A stretch of 64,000 nt of DNA from Deltaproteobacteria bacterium (GCA_020848905.1 JADLHG010000038.1:1-64000), one strand, 5' to 3'; counted from the stretch's first letter, positions 16,274-25,905 are shown. Notes: a model not told the origin generated them from the letters alone. A program made the numbers and translations.

Positions 16274-17882
16274 CGTCTTCCAGCTCGAGGGCCTGGGCCA
16301 CCCGCTGTCGGAGCTGCGGAACGCGCGAGACGAGCGGCGAGAATTTCATCGACGGTTGCGTGCGGAGTCGCTCCACGACCGTCACCGCCCCGACCTTCAG
16401 GTCGCACTCCGCGAGGACCCGGCGCACGTCGGCGACCACCGTCTCCGCGCTCGCCCCGCTCTCCGGATCGACCCCGATGTCGGCGCCCACCGTCTCGTCG
16501 GCCTGCTGCAGGAGCCGGTAGAAGAGCAGCGCGGCGACACGTTCCAGTCCTCGGTCGACGACGCGCACGGGTACGACGCGCGACCCGGCGACCAGGCAGT
16601 CCCCCTGGCGACCGAGCAGCTCTATCGTCGGAGAAGGGATCCCGCACTCGCAGGACTCGGTGGGGGCCGCGAGGTCCCGCTGGCGGTACCTCACGAGCGG
16701 CATTGCTTCGTTGTCGAGAGTCGTCACGACGATCTCGCCGAACTCTCCCACGCCAGCCGGCCTGCCGCGGCGCAGGATCTCCACGTACGACTGCTCCGCC
16801 AGGTGGTACCTGCCGAGGGGGCAGGTAACCGCCAGCGTCCCGCACTCCGTGGAGGAATAGCCGTCGAACGGCACGAGGCCCGTCTTGCGCGCGAGATAGC
16901 GGCGTACCGGCGCCGTGGCGAACTCCGTCAGCGTCTGCACGACCTCGATCGAGTCGGGAAGCGGAAGTCCGAGCGCGTCGAAGCTCCTGAGGAGCGACAT
17001 GAGGTACCAGGGGTTGCCGAGGAGGGCCTGCGGGGCCCAGTCCCAGAGCTCGGCGTGCACGCCTCTCAGCGCCGCCTCCGACATGTACATGGGGTCGGGG
17101 GCCGACGGCAGCAGGAGGTAGCCGCCGAAGGTCCTCTCTTCGCGGCTCTGCTGCTCGATCGAGCATTCGTGGCCCGAGCAGACGGGCGGTGTGAAATCCG
17201 CGGCGCGATCCGTGCGGCTGAAGAAGGGCACCGACGAGACGGCGCTCGGTCCGAGCTCCGAGACGAGGTGCAGGGACGGCACGCGATCCGTGACCGAGGT
17301 GGACCCCGACGAGTACTCGACCGCGGCGCGCCCCGAGGAGATCAGCTCACCGTAGTCGAAGCCCGCGGCGAGGAGCCCGGTGGGAAACTGCGCTCGCACC
17401 TCCTCGCGCGAAAGCAAGGGAATGCGCCGCGCGTCCTCGATCCCCCGAAGCTCCGGCAGCAGGTGACCCCATCGGGCCTGGTAGTATGGGACCTTTGCGC
17501 CTGCCCACCGAACGAGCGCCAGCAACCGCTCCTCGCGCACCCGCCTCGCCTCGCCCCACGCCTGACGTAGACTCGCCGCCGCGTGCGTCGGCGTGGCGAA
17601 ATAGCGGGAAAGCGACGCTTCGACGAACTCGCCGAACCCGTCGCGGTCGAGGCCGTCAGCCAGGCCGCGGCGCTCTAGCACTTGCCAGGCGTCCTCGAGA
17701 GAAGGCGCGCCGTCGAGAGCCCGGAGCACTTCGAGGACGAGCGGGTCTACGACCGCGCGCGTCCCCTCGACGCAATCGACGATCACAGGCCGCGTGTTGC
17801 TCTGCACCTGCACGCGAATATCGGGGCGCAACTCGAACAACGGCGGTCTCTCCTCCGGCCTGCGCGCCCACGCCCGGGCCAC
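16251..17882 (-). CDS. Adenylate-forming enzyme (PaaK/CapK-like) with N-terminal PqqD-like domain, paralogue 1
   Basis: 543 residues, GTG start. Residues ~18-95 resemble a PqqD-like winged helix (LVLEVLRALDGAPSLEDAWQ); the rest resembles phenylacetate-CoA ligase/coenzyme F390 synthetase: YSSGSTS as ATP loop, GYSSTECG as the adenylate motif, GEIVVTTLDNEAMPLVRYR, and SMKFSPLV near the C-terminus where the family's catalytic lysine sits. It should activate a carboxylate as an acyl-AMP. Fused leader-binding domain and overlap with the SufS gene suggest that the carboxylate belongs to the precursor peptide and that sulfur is the nucleophile; this is inference. First enzyme gene after precursor copy 6. 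Confidence 0.8.
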   Translation of the reverse strand: MARAWARRPEERPPLFELRPDIRVQVQSNTRPVIVDCVEGTRAVVDPLVLEVLRALDGAPSLEDAWQVLERRGLADGLDRDGFGEFVEASLSRYFATPTHAAASLRQAWGEARRVREERLLALVRWAGAKVPYYQARWGHLLPELRGIEDARRIPLLSREEVRAQFPTGLLAAGFDYGELISSGRAAVEYSSGSTSVTDRVPSLHLVSELGPSAVSSVPFFSRTDRAADFTPPVCSGHECSIEQQSREERTFGGYLLLPSAPDPMYMSEAALRGVHAELWDWAPQALLGNPWYLMSLLRSFDALGLPLPDSIEVVQTLTEFATAPVRRYLARKTGLVPFDGYSSTECGTLAVTCPLGRYHLAEQSYVEILRRGRPAGVGEFGEIVVTTLDNEAMPLVRYRQRDLAAPTESCECGIPSPTIELLGRQGDCLVAGSRVVPVRVVDRGLERVAALLFYRLLQQADETVGADIGVDPESGASAETVVADVRRVLAECDLKVGAVTVVERLRTQPSMKFSPLVSRVPQLRQRVAQALELEDDASSPAL

Positions 17883-17924
17883 TGCGCAACCCTGGTCGGA
17901 GCTTCGTCGCTTCGTGCGTCACAT

Positions 17925-17945
17925 CGGCGGCGGAAGGGGCCGGCC
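17925..17945 (-). repeat. Right (downstream) arm of long-range stem behind precursor copy 6
   Basis: Complementary to 18203-18223 at 20 of 21 positions. It starts 56 nt after the stop of copy 6, matching the distance behind copies 5 and 7, and carries the shared GGCCGGCCCCTTC core when read on the gene strand. Confidence 0.65.
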
Positions 17946-18001
17946 AAATCCGTCGGCTAGGTCAACTCGCTAACGAACCACAAACCGTCGAGACGCCTGA
18001 G

Positions 18002-18100
18002 CTAGGCCCAGTTGTATCGAGAGTTCCTCGGCTCGCCCGGCGCAATGCGCTTGTCGAGTTCGCGAAGCTTCATCAGGTCCTTCAGGTTCTTCTTCTGCAT
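18002..18100 (-). CDS. RiPP-like precursor peptide, copy 6 (no cysteine)
   Basis: ATG at 18100 to TAG at 18002, 32 residues. LM/REL-type leader, then GEPRN and SRYNWA. Unlike the other six copies it has no cysteine, so a Cys-dependent modification cannot be essential for all family members. It is the first gene of the left operon: 119 nt separate it from the adenylating enzyme on the same strand. The frame is open upstream to an ATG at 18187, but that stretch is the conserved leader RNA, so the MQKKNL start is chosen. Confidence 0.8.
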   Translation of the reverse strand: MQKKNLKDLMKLRELDKRIAPGEPRNSRYNWA

Positions 18101-18120
18101 GGGTTTCACTTTCTCTGCAG

Positions 18121-18182
18121 GGAACCATATCGTCTCCGACTTAGGCTCTCTGCCTGGGAGCCTCCGGCTTTCGCCAGAAAGG
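18121..18182 (-). promoter_or_regulatory. Structured leader RNA of precursor copy 6
   Basis: On the - strand, a hairpin at 18182-18161 is capped by GAAA (18172-18169) and followed by the receptor hairpin: CCTAAG (18145-18140), inner stem GTCG/CGAT with a GAGA loop, TATGG (18129-18125). The loop here is GNRA whereas copy 2 has TACG, so the inner hairpin is kept although its loop varies. The TATGG strand ends 24 nt before the ATG. Confidence 0.8.
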
Positions 18183-18202
18183 CCCATTTTCTATTGAGAC
18201 TC

Positions 18203-18223
18203 GGCCGGCCCCTTCTGCCGCCG
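18203..18223 (-). repeat. Left (upstream) arm of long-range stem around precursor copy 6
   Basis: Pairs with 17925-17945 (20 of 21). It begins 20 nt upstream of the GAAA hairpin on the gene strand, as the left arms do at copies 5 and 7 (14-20 nt). Confidence 0.65.
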
Positions 18224-18311
18224 CTGACAGTGTACCCGGGCCTCCCACCGCAGACCCAGTCCCACGCCCATCACCTTTGGCCAGAAGCTTGAGCCTCTAC
18301 CATCGATTTTT

Positions 18312-18339
18312 AATGTATCCTATCCGCCGTCCACGTCAA
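18312..18339 (-). promoter_or_regulatory. Candidate sigma-70 promoter of the left operon
   Basis: On the - strand TTGACG (18339-18334), 16 nt, TACATT (18317-18312). Transcription would begin near 18305, about 80 nt before the left stem arm, and include precursor copy 6 and the enzyme and export genes down to 1278. The divergent kinase gene starts at 18411; no clear promoter for it is visible in the remaining space. Confidence 0.5.
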
Positions 18340-18410
18340 GGACACCACCAGTACGACACAGGTGGCGGCGCTACACGGCGGCGCCACGAGCAGCGGTTGC
18401 GGCGTGGAAC

Positions 18411-19715
18411 GTGGCGAGTGGGACTAGCGAGGCCGTGGACGACGCCAAGCCGACGATCTCGAGCGACCTTCGCGTGTTTCTCGATGCGTCACCGGACGCA
18501 GCGGCCGTGTTCGACGAGGAGCTGCAGCCCGTCTACGCGAACGAGGCGTATCGTGTGCTCTTCCTCGGCACACCCGCAGCTCCCGGTCGCCACCGGCAGC
18601 AGCAGACCGCGGCGCACGAGCTCGAGGGAGACCTGCTGGTCAAGCACTGGCCGGCGCGGCAGGCCCAGCAGCTCGGTACCGTGGTGCAGGTGAACGAGGT
18701 GCGCACCACGGACGCCGAGGACTCGCTGGTCTTCAACGTCACGGCGATCCCTCTGCGGGGGATCGGCGTCGTGGAGCTCTTCCGCAACGTCACCGACGAG
18801 GCGCGGGTGCACGCCCGATACCGCAACCTGCTGCGGAAGGAACGCGTCGCGAAGCAGGCCCTCGAATGGCTCGTCGCCGAGCGGACCAAGGCCCTCGAGT
18901 CCGCGAACGAAGAGCTGAAGGCGGCCCAGGCGCAGCTCGTGCACAGCGAGAAGATGGCGGGGCTCGGTCAGCTGGTGGCGGGTATCGCCCACGAGCTCAA
19001 TAACCCGATAAACTTCATCTCCGCGAATGTGGACTTCCTCAAGGAATACTTCGACACCATGACCGAGTTCGTACGCGCGCTCGAGACGCAGGTGGCGCGC
19101 TACCCCGACGCGGCCCGGCACGTGGACGAGGCTCGCCGGCGGCTCGACGTCGAGTACGTGGCCAAGGACTTCGGCTCCCTGGTCAAGGCGATCCGTAGCG
19201 GCGCGGCGCGCGGCGCGCGGATCGTGGCCGACCTGAAGAGCTTCTCGCGCATGGGCCACGATACCTGGGAGGACACGGACCTGACGGAGGGAATCCGGGT
19301 CTCGCTCGTCCTGCTCTCGCCCATCCTGCGCGACCGCGTAACTGTGCATCAGAGCCTCGAACCGTGTACCGTACGGTGCAACTCCGGCCACGTGAATCAG
19401 GTCTTCATGAACGTGCTGACGAACGCCGCCCAGGCCATCCAGGGGCCCGGCAACATCTGGATCACGAACCGGAGCGAGGACGACACCATCGCCTACGAGA
19501 TCTCCGATGACGGGCCCGGTATTCCTCCCGAGGTCCTGCCGAAGATCTTCGACCCGTTCTTCACCACCAAGCCCGTGGGCCAGGGCACGGGCCTCGGCCT
19601 ATCCATCTGCTACCGCATCATCCAGGACCATCGGGGCACCATCTCGGTCGTACCACGTCCGGAACGCGGCACCACGGTGCGCATCGTTCTGCCCAAGAAG
19701 GGGAAGCCAACATGA
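18411..19715 (+). CDS. PAS-type sensor histidine kinase (cytoplasmic)
   Basis: 434 residues, probable GTG start with a poor ribosome site, so the start is uncertain. A PAS-like sensor ([20 protein letters not shown]) spans ~12-130, followed by a coiled coil, HisKA with GIAHELNNP (His194), and HATPase with N box ([10 protein letters not shown]), [10 protein letters not shown] and [10 protein letters not shown] boxes. No membrane helix. It resembles the NtrB/ZraS-like soluble kinases common in deltaproteobacteria. The next gene, a PilZ/receiver protein, overlaps its stop by 4 nt and is the obvious partner. It may set the level of peptide export, since the same operon carries TolC and an M16 protease. 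Confidence 0.85.
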   Translation: MASGTSEAVDDAKPTISSDLRVFLDASPDAAAVFDEELQPVYANEAYRVLFLGTPAAPGRHRQQQTAAHELEGDLLVKHWPARQAQQLGTVVQVNEVRTTDAEDSLVFNVTAIPLRGIGVVELFRNVTDEARVHARYRNLLRKERVAKQALEWLVAERTKALESANEELKAAQAQLVHSEKMAGLGQLVAGIAHELNNPINFISANVDFLKEYFDTMTEFVRALETQVARYPDAARHVDEARRRLDVEYVAKDFGSLVKAIRSGAARGARIVADLKSFSRMGHDTWEDTDLTEGIRVSLVLLSPILRDRVTVHQSLEPCTVRCNSGHVNQVFMNVLTNAAQAIQGPGNIWITNRSEDDTIAYEISDDGPGIPPEVLPKIFDPFFTTKPVGQGTGLGLSICYRIIQDHRGTISVVPRPERGTTVRIVLPKKGKPT

Positions 19716-21457
19716 ACCCAGAGAATCACGCGCGGACCCGCTCCGTACGTCGGCAGCTGCACCTCGTCGGGCCGGCGAAGGTCGTCCGCCGCATCCGAAT
19801 GTCGCTCGCCATGTATCCGCAGCTCGTGACCGCGGCGTACGCGACGCTCGAGGAGCTGCGGGAGGATCAGAAGCGGTCCCATCCCGACCTCGTCGTGGCC
19901 GTGCTCGAGTCGACCTCCTGGGGCGGCCGCCTTCTCGCGGCGGAGCATCCCCTGAGCATTCCGATCGTGCTGGCCATTCCGCATTCGACGCCCGAGCTCC
20001 TGGCCTTCGCTCAGGCCTCCGGCTGCTACTACGTCGAAGGCCCCCGCGGCCTCGGGCCCCGCGTCACCTCGCGCGTCGCGCGCGCCCTCGGGCTCGGCCC
20101 TCGTAAGCGCCCCGAGCACGATCTGCTCGGCCCCATCGTGCTGACCGAAGGTTCGCGCAAGCTCGAGGCAGTGCTGCAAGACGCAGCGCCGCACGCGCTT
20201 CTCGTTCGCGGCCCCGAGCTCACGGCGACCGACGAAGGCAAGCCGGCCACGCTCCACTGCTTGCGCGCCGCGGGGCCGCTCGAGCTCCATGGCACCATCG
20301 ACCTGGCGGACTCCGGCTCGAAGCTCCAGTTCGCGCTCGTCCGCCTCGACGACGCCAGCCAGGCGCTCTTCGCACCCGTCGTTTGGGGCTGGACCCAGCA
20401 GGCGATCGCCCGTCGGGCGGAGGAGCCCGGCGAGCTCTCCGAACAATGGGTCACGCTCAGCCGAACAGCGCGGCAATCCGCCCGCGTCCAGCTCGAAGGC
20501 GCGACGGCGCGGCACTACTTCCGGCTCGCCGCTGCGGGGGCCGGCAAGCTGCGCCTCAAGAGCTCGGGAAATATCCCCACGCTCACGAGCGGCAAGACCA
20601 TCACCATCGACGTTCAGACCCGACGCGGACCCGTAGCGCTCACGGCGCAGATCGTCGAGGAGCACGTCACGCCGGGCGAGAGCGGAAAGCCCGAGACGCA
20701 CGAGCTCGTCGTGGCGCCCGCTGACACCACGCCCGAAGCCCGACAGAGCTACGACCGGCTGTTGCGCTACCTCGGGATAGAGCTCAAGGTCTCCCCCCGC
20801 AAAGAGGACCTGTCGCGCACCTACGAGCTCGTCGAGGCCGCTGCGGACGAGGTCGATCAATTCATCACCCCCGAGGAGTTCGCGCAGCACCACGAGATCC
20901 GCCTTACCGACGTCACGCGCACCGCGCGACGCCTGGGCATCGGCCGTCGCCTCCACGGCCGACGCGTCTTCCGCGAGAGCGACATCCTGGACGCGATGCG
21001 ACACCACATCAGCCGCGTCAACGACCTGCGGCAGCGGAAGCTCCACTTCCACGTCCTCGCCGTGGACGACGATGTGGAGAACGTGGAGGCCATCGAACGG
21101 ATCCTCCGCAAGGACTACCGAGTCTTCACCGCCACGAGCGGCGAGGAAGCGCTCGAGATCTTCAAGAAGGAGACGATCGAGGTCATCATCACGGATCAAC
21201 GCATGCCGGGCATGACGGGCACCGACCTGCTGCGCAAGACCCTCGAGCTCAACCCCAACGTAATTCGCATCATCCTCAGCGCCTATACCGACGCGTCGGC
21301 GCTCACCGACGCCATCAACACGGCCAAAGCCCACCATTTCCTCCACAAGCCCATCGCCCGCGAGGAGCTCCTGAGCAAGGTTCAGGCTGCCTTCGCCGCA
21401 TTGCGCGCGCAGAAACACGTTCGTGCGATCGAACTCGGACGGAGTGTCACCATTTGA
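19712..21457 (+). CDS. Response regulator with PilZ-like domains and C-terminal receiver
   Basis: 581 residues. The N-terminal ~120 residues look like a degenerate receiver; ~160-350 contains PilZ-like beta segments (RQSARVQLEGATARHYFRLA); ~350-440 is helical and may contain a helix-turn-helix; ~447-570 is an intact receiver with Asp452/453, phospho-acceptor Asp495 in ITDQRMPGMTG, Ser/Thr in ILSAYTD, and Lys546 in HKPI. Having the intact receiver at the C-terminus is unusual but known in FrzZ/RpfG-like regulators. Its stop overlaps the TolC start as ATGA, so sensor, regulator and channel are cotranslated. Confidence 0.75.
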   Translation: MNPENHARTRSVRRQLHLVGPAKVVRRIRMSLAMYPQLVTAAYATLEELREDQKRSHPDLVVAVLESTSWGGRLLAAEHPLSIPIVLAIPHSTPELLAFAQASGCYYVEGPRGLGPRVTSRVARALGLGPRKRPEHDLLGPIVLTEGSRKLEAVLQDAAPHALLVRGPELTATDEGKPATLHCLRAAGPLELHGTIDLADSGSKLQFALVRLDDASQALFAPVVWGWTQQAIARRAEEPGELSEQWVTLSRTARQSARVQLEGATARHYFRLAAAGAGKLRLKSSGNIPTLTSGKTITIDVQTRRGPVALTAQIVEEHVTPGESGKPETHELVVAPADTTPEARQSYDRLLRYLGIELKVSPRKEDLSRTYELVEAAADEVDQFITPEEFAQHHEIRLTDVTRTARRLGIGRRLHGRRVFRESDILDAMRHHISRVNDLRQRKLHFHVLAVDDDVENVEAIERILRKDYRVFTATSGEEALEIFKKETIEVIITDQRMPGMTGTDLLRKTLELNPNVIRIILSAYTDASALTDAINTAKAHHFLHKPIAREELLSKVQAAFAALRAQKHVRAIELGRSVTI

Positions 21458-23022
21458 TGAAGCCAGCCCTCCTCGCCACGCTCGCCGCCCTCCTGCTCCC
21501 CGCGGCAAGCCGTGCTAACCCGCCCGCCGCTCCGTCCACACCCGTCCGGCTCTCGCTGCGGCATTGCGTGCAGGAGGGCGTGAAGAACCACCCCTCGCTC
21601 GCCGCGGCCAAGGAGGAGGTGCTCATGGCGGAGGGGAGCATCCTCGGCTACGACGCGCCCTTCGACCCGGTGGTGTCGGTGTCGACCAGCTTCGCCGGGG
21701 TCCGCGGGCCCCAGGAGTCGCTCGGGCTGGTCCAGGCGAGCTTCTTCAACACCTGGTCCCTCGACTCCGCACTGAGCGGAAAGCTGCGGTTGGGCAGCAC
21801 CTACTCCGTCGGCCTCGGGATGAAGCGCACGGGGGTCGACTTCGACTACGCCGCGTTCAACCCGAAGTGGGAGTCCTACCTGCAGGCCTCCTTCTCGCAG
21901 CCCCTGCTGAAGGGGCTGGGTAGGCGAGCCAACCTGGCCCTGCAGGTCGGGGCGCGGCACCGACGGGACGCGGCGCTGCACCGCCTGGCCACCATCGTTC
22001 AAGGCCACGTGGAGCGGATTGCCCAGGCCTACTGGAACCTGGCGCTCGCGCTTCGGCTCAAGGAGATCGCCGAAGAGCTGGTGCAGCGCGCCAAAGACCA
22101 GCACAGCCTGACGATGGTCCTCTTCAAGGGGGGGCGAGTGTCGCAGCCCGAGCTCATCCAGGCTCGCGCCGCGATCGTGCGCCGCGAGGAGGACCTGGCG
22201 CTTCACGACCGGCGGGTGCTCGACGCCGAGACGGACCTGTTGCGGCTCGTCATCCCGGGGCCGAAGAGCGGCTGGGACCTCGAGGCCGACTATCGCCCCG
22301 CCGAGGCGCTGGAGGCCCCGCGCCTCAACGTCGACCTCGAGCAGTCCCTCGCCCGCGCCCTCGAGAAACGACCAGAGATCGCGGAGGCGCAGGCGAGCAT
22401 CCGCAGCCGGAAAGCGCTGCTCGACCAGCGCAAGAACGCCCTATTGCCCAGCCTCGAGCTGCAGACGCAGGTGCGCGTCTTCGGCCTCGCCGGCGCGAAG
22501 AACAGCCGCTTTCCCGAGGCCGCGACGGGGCTCACCTGGAACGTCCCCGACGCCTACCAGGGGAACATCGCGCACGCCCTGGCCGGCATGTTTCGCGGCA
22601 ACGTCGACTTCAAGGTCGGCCTTCTCTTCGCCCTTCCGCTCGGGAACTCGGCGGCGAAGTCTGACCTGCTCGTCACGCAGCGGGAGATCGCTCGTCTGGA
22701 GCAGGAGCTTCGCGTGGCGAAGGTGGCGATCACCGCCGAGGTGCGCCGCGCCGTGAAGAGCTACCGCTCCGACGCCGCACGGCTCGAGGTCGCCCGCACC
22801 TCCGTCTCCACCGCGCAGGAAAACCTCGCGGCTGAGCAGAAGAAGTTCCGAGGCGGTATCTCCACCAACTTCGACGTGCTTCGCGCCCAGGACGAATATG
22901 CCCAGGCCCGGCGGCGAGAAGCCGAATCCCTCGCCGCGCTGAACGTAGCCGCGATCCAGTACCAGCGGGCGATCAGCACCCTCCTCGATGGCTTCGGCCT
23001 CCGGCTGGAGGGTGCCCGCTAG
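21454..23022 (+). CDS. TolC-family outer-membrane efflux channel
   Basis: 522 residues with a signal peptide (LATLAALLLPAASRANPP). Repeated long helices and strands of the outer-membrane efflux protein family are visible: LSLRHCVQEGVKNHPSLAAA at the start of the first repeat and LDQRKNALLPSLELQTQVR in the second; ETDLLRLVIPG and RAISTLLDGFGL are typical near the repeat ends. It would form the outer-membrane tunnel for the HlyD-type adaptors at 1278-2948, 10764-13292 and 13320-14993. No other TolC gene lies in the window. Confidence 0.9.
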   Translation: MMKPALLATLAALLLPAASRANPPAAPSTPVRLSLRHCVQEGVKNHPSLAAAKEEVLMAEGSILGYDAPFDPVVSVSTSFAGVRGPQESLGLVQASFFNTWSLDSALSGKLRLGSTYSVGLGMKRTGVDFDYAAFNPKWESYLQASFSQPLLKGLGRRANLALQVGARHRRDAALHRLATIVQGHVERIAQAYWNLALALRLKEIAEELVQRAKDQHSLTMVLFKGGRVSQPELIQARAAIVRREEDLALHDRRVLDAETDLLRLVIPGPKSGWDLEADYRPAEALEAPRLNVDLEQSLARALEKRPEIAEAQASIRSRKALLDQRKNALLPSLELQTQVRVFGLAGAKNSRFPEAATGLTWNVPDAYQGNIAHALAGMFRGNVDFKVGLLFALPLGNSAAKSDLLVTQREIARLEQELRVAKVAITAEVRRAVKSYRSDAARLEVARTSVSTAQENLAAEQKKFRGGISTNFDVLRAQDEYAQARRREAESLAALNVAAIQYQRAISTLLDGFGLRLEGAR

Positions 23023-23068
23023 TCGCAAGACCGAACGGATAGGCGCATAACAAGGAGCGAGTGCCACG

Positions 23069-25876
23069 ATGAGTCGACGTCGGATCAGTGCGTCCCGGGC
23101 CGATATCTGCCCTCTGGACGCGGTCGAGGCCACCCTGCCGAACGGTCTCCACATCATCGTGGTGCCCATCGGCCAGCCGGGCCTGGTGGTCATCGAAACC
23201 GCGGTCCAGGTCGGCCCGCGGGACGACCTCGAGCCGGGGAGGTCGGGTTTCGCCCATTTCACGGAACACCTGGTGTGGAAGGGCAGCCGCCGCTACTCGG
23301 GAGAGATCGACAGTCAGATCCTCATGAAGGCCGGGGCGCGAAGGATCGCGCTCACCACCCCCGACTGCACTCGCTACGGGCTCATCTGCACGAAGGCCGA
23401 CCTCGAGGCGCTGCTCGAGGTCGAAGGCGATCGGGTCATGCACCCCTGGTGCACCGAAGATGCCTTCGTCGCGGAGGCCGCGACCGTGCTCGCCGAGCTC
23501 AAGCGCGATGCCGCGGACCCCATCTCCGCGTTCTCCCGCGCGAACGTCGAGAACGCCTTCGAGCACCACCCCTACCGATACCAAGTGCTGGGACGGCAAG
23601 CGGACGTTGAGGGCTTTCCGGCTCTCTACGCGTACGCGGCAGAGTATCACCGGCGCCACTACCGGCCGGAACGGACGACGCTTCTCGTGGTCGGCGACGT
23701 GAACCCCGACCTGGTCATCGCTGGCGCAGAGCGCCATTGGGGGAGCTGGGAGCCGGGTACCGAACCGCGCCCCACGCCCTTCGAGCCACGCCACACCGCT
23801 CCGGCCGTCGCGCAGGCCTCGTGGCCCACCGAGATCCCGACCCTCTTCGGTGTGGGGTTCCGGGGACCGGCCTTCGACGCGTCGACGCGGGATGCCGAGG
23901 CGCTCGACGCGCTGCTCGACCTGGCCTTCGGAGAGGGGTCCGACCTCGAGCGGCGCCTGATGAGACAGCAGCAGCTCGTGGACGTCCTTTCGCCCGTGAG
24001 CCGCATATCGCTGGATCCGGACGTGCAGCTGATCATGGGCCGGATGTCGGCGGAGTCCACGCCGGAGAGCACGGGCGAGGCCATCGATGCGGTCCTCGAA
24101 ACCGTCGCGGCGCTCCGGCGAGGGCAGATCTCCGAGTCGCGCCTCGCCCGATGGAAGTCTCGGAACCAAGCCCGCTTCGTGCACGTCATGGACAACGCGG
24201 TCTCCATCTGCACGGCGATCGGCGATTTCCTGCACGTCGGGCGCTCCTTCTCCGGCCTGAACGAGCACTATCGTCGCCGGGAGCTCCTCACGCCCGAGGA
24301 CCTCCACGACGTCGCCGGGCGGTATTTCACCGATGAGAACCTCGTCTGCACCGTCATGTCTCACGAGGAGCAGCCGGCCGCGCTGGAGGCCGCACGCCGA
24401 GGCGTGAACAGCCGGGTGGGCCACAAGGTCGTCCTCTCCCTGGCCGCGAAGACCGTCCACCTGAAGTCAGAGCTGCCGCTGGTCCGTTTCAAGTTGGCCT
24501 TCGACGCCGGCTCGGCCTACGACCCACCGGGGAAAGCCGGCCTGGCCACGCTGACCGCCGGTATGCTCGCCTCCGCCGGGAGCCGGGAGCTGAGCTCGGA
24601 CGAAATCGGCCGGACGCTCCACGGCATCGCCGGGTACTTCGTCCCCAACGTCGACCGCGAGCTCTCCACCCTCACCGGTGTGGTCCATCGCGACCACGCC
24701 GACGAGCTCGCCGATGTCGCTCTACGGCAGCTCCTCGAGCCCGGCATGCGGGAGGAGGATTTCGAGCTGCTGCGGGAGGCGCAGAAGGCGGCCCTGCTCT
24801 ACGACCTGCGAGACGGGCAGGACGAGGGGCTCGCCCTCGAGCGACTCCAGTGCAACGTCTTCGCCGGGACCCCCTACGGCCACCCCTCTCTCGGGACGCT
24901 CGCGGGCCTGGACTCACTGACCCTGGAGGACGTGCAAGGCTTCGCCTCCTCCTTCTACACGCGCCGGAATCTCACGGTGGGCCTCGCCGGAAACTACGCC
25001 CCGGCGTTCGAGGAGCGCCTGCTCCGGGAACTCGAGGAACTTCCCGACGGAGAGCGCCCGTCCCCCCCCATGGTCGAGGTGGAGCGGCCCCGCGGCCTGC
25101 GCGTCGAGATCCTGGAGAAGGAGAGCGAGGTCGTCGCCATCGCCCTCGGCCTGCCCATGCCCGTTCTCCGAGCGCACCCCGACTTCGCCGCCCTGGCGGT
25201 GGCGCGTGCGGTGCTCGGGGACCATCGAACCTCTTTCGGGCGCCTCTTTCGCCTCCTGCGCACCGCGCGCGGCCTGACCTACGGCGCCTATGCGTATACC
25301 GAGTCGATCGCGGGCTCGGACCTGCAATCGGCCTATTCGAGCGCGTCCGCCAACACCGTTCGCCGAACGCAGCTCTTCCAGATCCTCATCCGTCCCGTCC
25401 GTCGAGACTCGGCCGTCTTTGCGCTAAAGGCCGCCCTCCACGAGCTGGAGCGCCTCATAGATGGCGGGGTATCCGCGGAGGAGCTCGACACCTTTCGCAC
25501 CTACCTGTCGCGGAGCGTGCACCAGCTACGCCTCGGCCAGGACGACCAGCTCGGCTCGGCCATCGACGATCGCTGGTTCGGCCTCGAGGACCATGTGCGA
25601 GACCTGCTCTCTCGCCTGGAGCGGCTCACCCCGGACGCCGTCAACGAGGCCATTCGGCGGCATCTGTCTGCCACCCAGCTCGACGTGGTCATGACCGCCG
25701 GCAACGCGGAGGGATTGAAGCAGGAGCTCCTCGCGCCGGGGGTTTCCGGCGCCTCCTACGATGCTCCCCGCTCCGCAGAGGTCGCCGCCGAGGATCGGAT
25801 CATCGGCGCCCGGATCCTTCACCTCACGGAGGATCAGGTGCGGATCACGCACGTCGAGGAGGTCTTCGCGGCGTGA
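23069..25876 (+). CDS. M16 (pitrilysin-type) metalloprotease, full two-half protein, paralogue 1
   Basis: 935 residues. The inverted zinc motif HFTEH is at 63-67 and the distal glutamate at 143 (AELKRD), exactly 76 residues after the motif. A second M16 half lacking the motif follows from ~residue 470 (RFKLAFDAGSAYDPPGKAGL). Ribosome site AAGGAG ~12 nt upstream of ATG. No signal peptide, so it probably acts in the cytoplasm. M16 enzymes degrade or trim peptides of about this precursor's size, and PqqF-type M16 proteases mature RiPPs; a leader-removal role is inference. Distantly related to the other two M16 proteins of the window. Confidence 0.85.
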   Translation: MSRRRISASRADICPLDAVEATLPNGLHIIVVPIGQPGLVVIETAVQVGPRDDLEPGRSGFAHFTEHLVWKGSRRYSGEIDSQILMKAGARRIALTTPDCTRYGLICTKADLEALLEVEGDRVMHPWCTEDAFVAEAATVLAELKRDAADPISAFSRANVENAFEHHPYRYQVLGRQADVEGFPALYAYAAEYHRRHYRPERTTLLVVGDVNPDLVIAGAERHWGSWEPGTEPRPTPFEPRHTAPAVAQASWPTEIPTLFGVGFRGPAFDASTRDAEALDALLDLAFGEGSDLERRLMRQQQLVDVLSPVSRISLDPDVQLIMGRMSAESTPESTGEAIDAVLETVAALRRGQISESRLARWKSRNQARFVHVMDNAVSICTAIGDFLHVGRSFSGLNEHYRRRELLTPEDLHDVAGRYFTDENLVCTVMSHEEQPAALEAARRGVNSRVGHKVVLSLAAKTVHLKSELPLVRFKLAFDAGSAYDPPGKAGLATLTAGMLASAGSRELSSDEIGRTLHGIAGYFVPNVDRELSTLTGVVHRDHADELADVALRQLLEPGMREEDFELLREAQKAALLYDLRDGQDEGLALERLQCNVFAGTPYGHPSLGTLAGLDSLTLEDVQGFASSFYTRRNLTVGLAGNYAPAFEERLLRELEELPDGERPSPPMVEVERPRGLRVEILEKESEVVAIALGLPMPVLRAHPDFAALAVARAVLGDHRTSFGRLFRLLRTARGLTYGAYAYTESIAGSDLQSAYSSASANTVRRTQLFQILIRPVRRDSAVFALKAALHELERLIDGGVSAEELDTFRTYLSRSVHQLRLGQDDQLGSAIDDRWFGLEDHVRDLLSRLERLTPDAVNEAIRRHLSATQLDVVMTAGNAEGLKQELLAPGVSGASYDAPRSAEVAAEDRIIGARILHLTEDQVRITHVEEVFAA

Positions 25877-25878
25877 AC

Positions 25879-25905
25879 GCCCCATACGGGGTGAGATCAT
25901 TTTAC
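25879..25905 (+). terminator. Weak terminator-like hairpin after the kinase-TolC-M16 operon
   Basis: CCCC-ATAC-GGGG three bases after the M16 stop, then a short T-containing run (CATTTTA). The stem is only 4 bp of G-C, so this is tentative. Confidence 0.3.
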
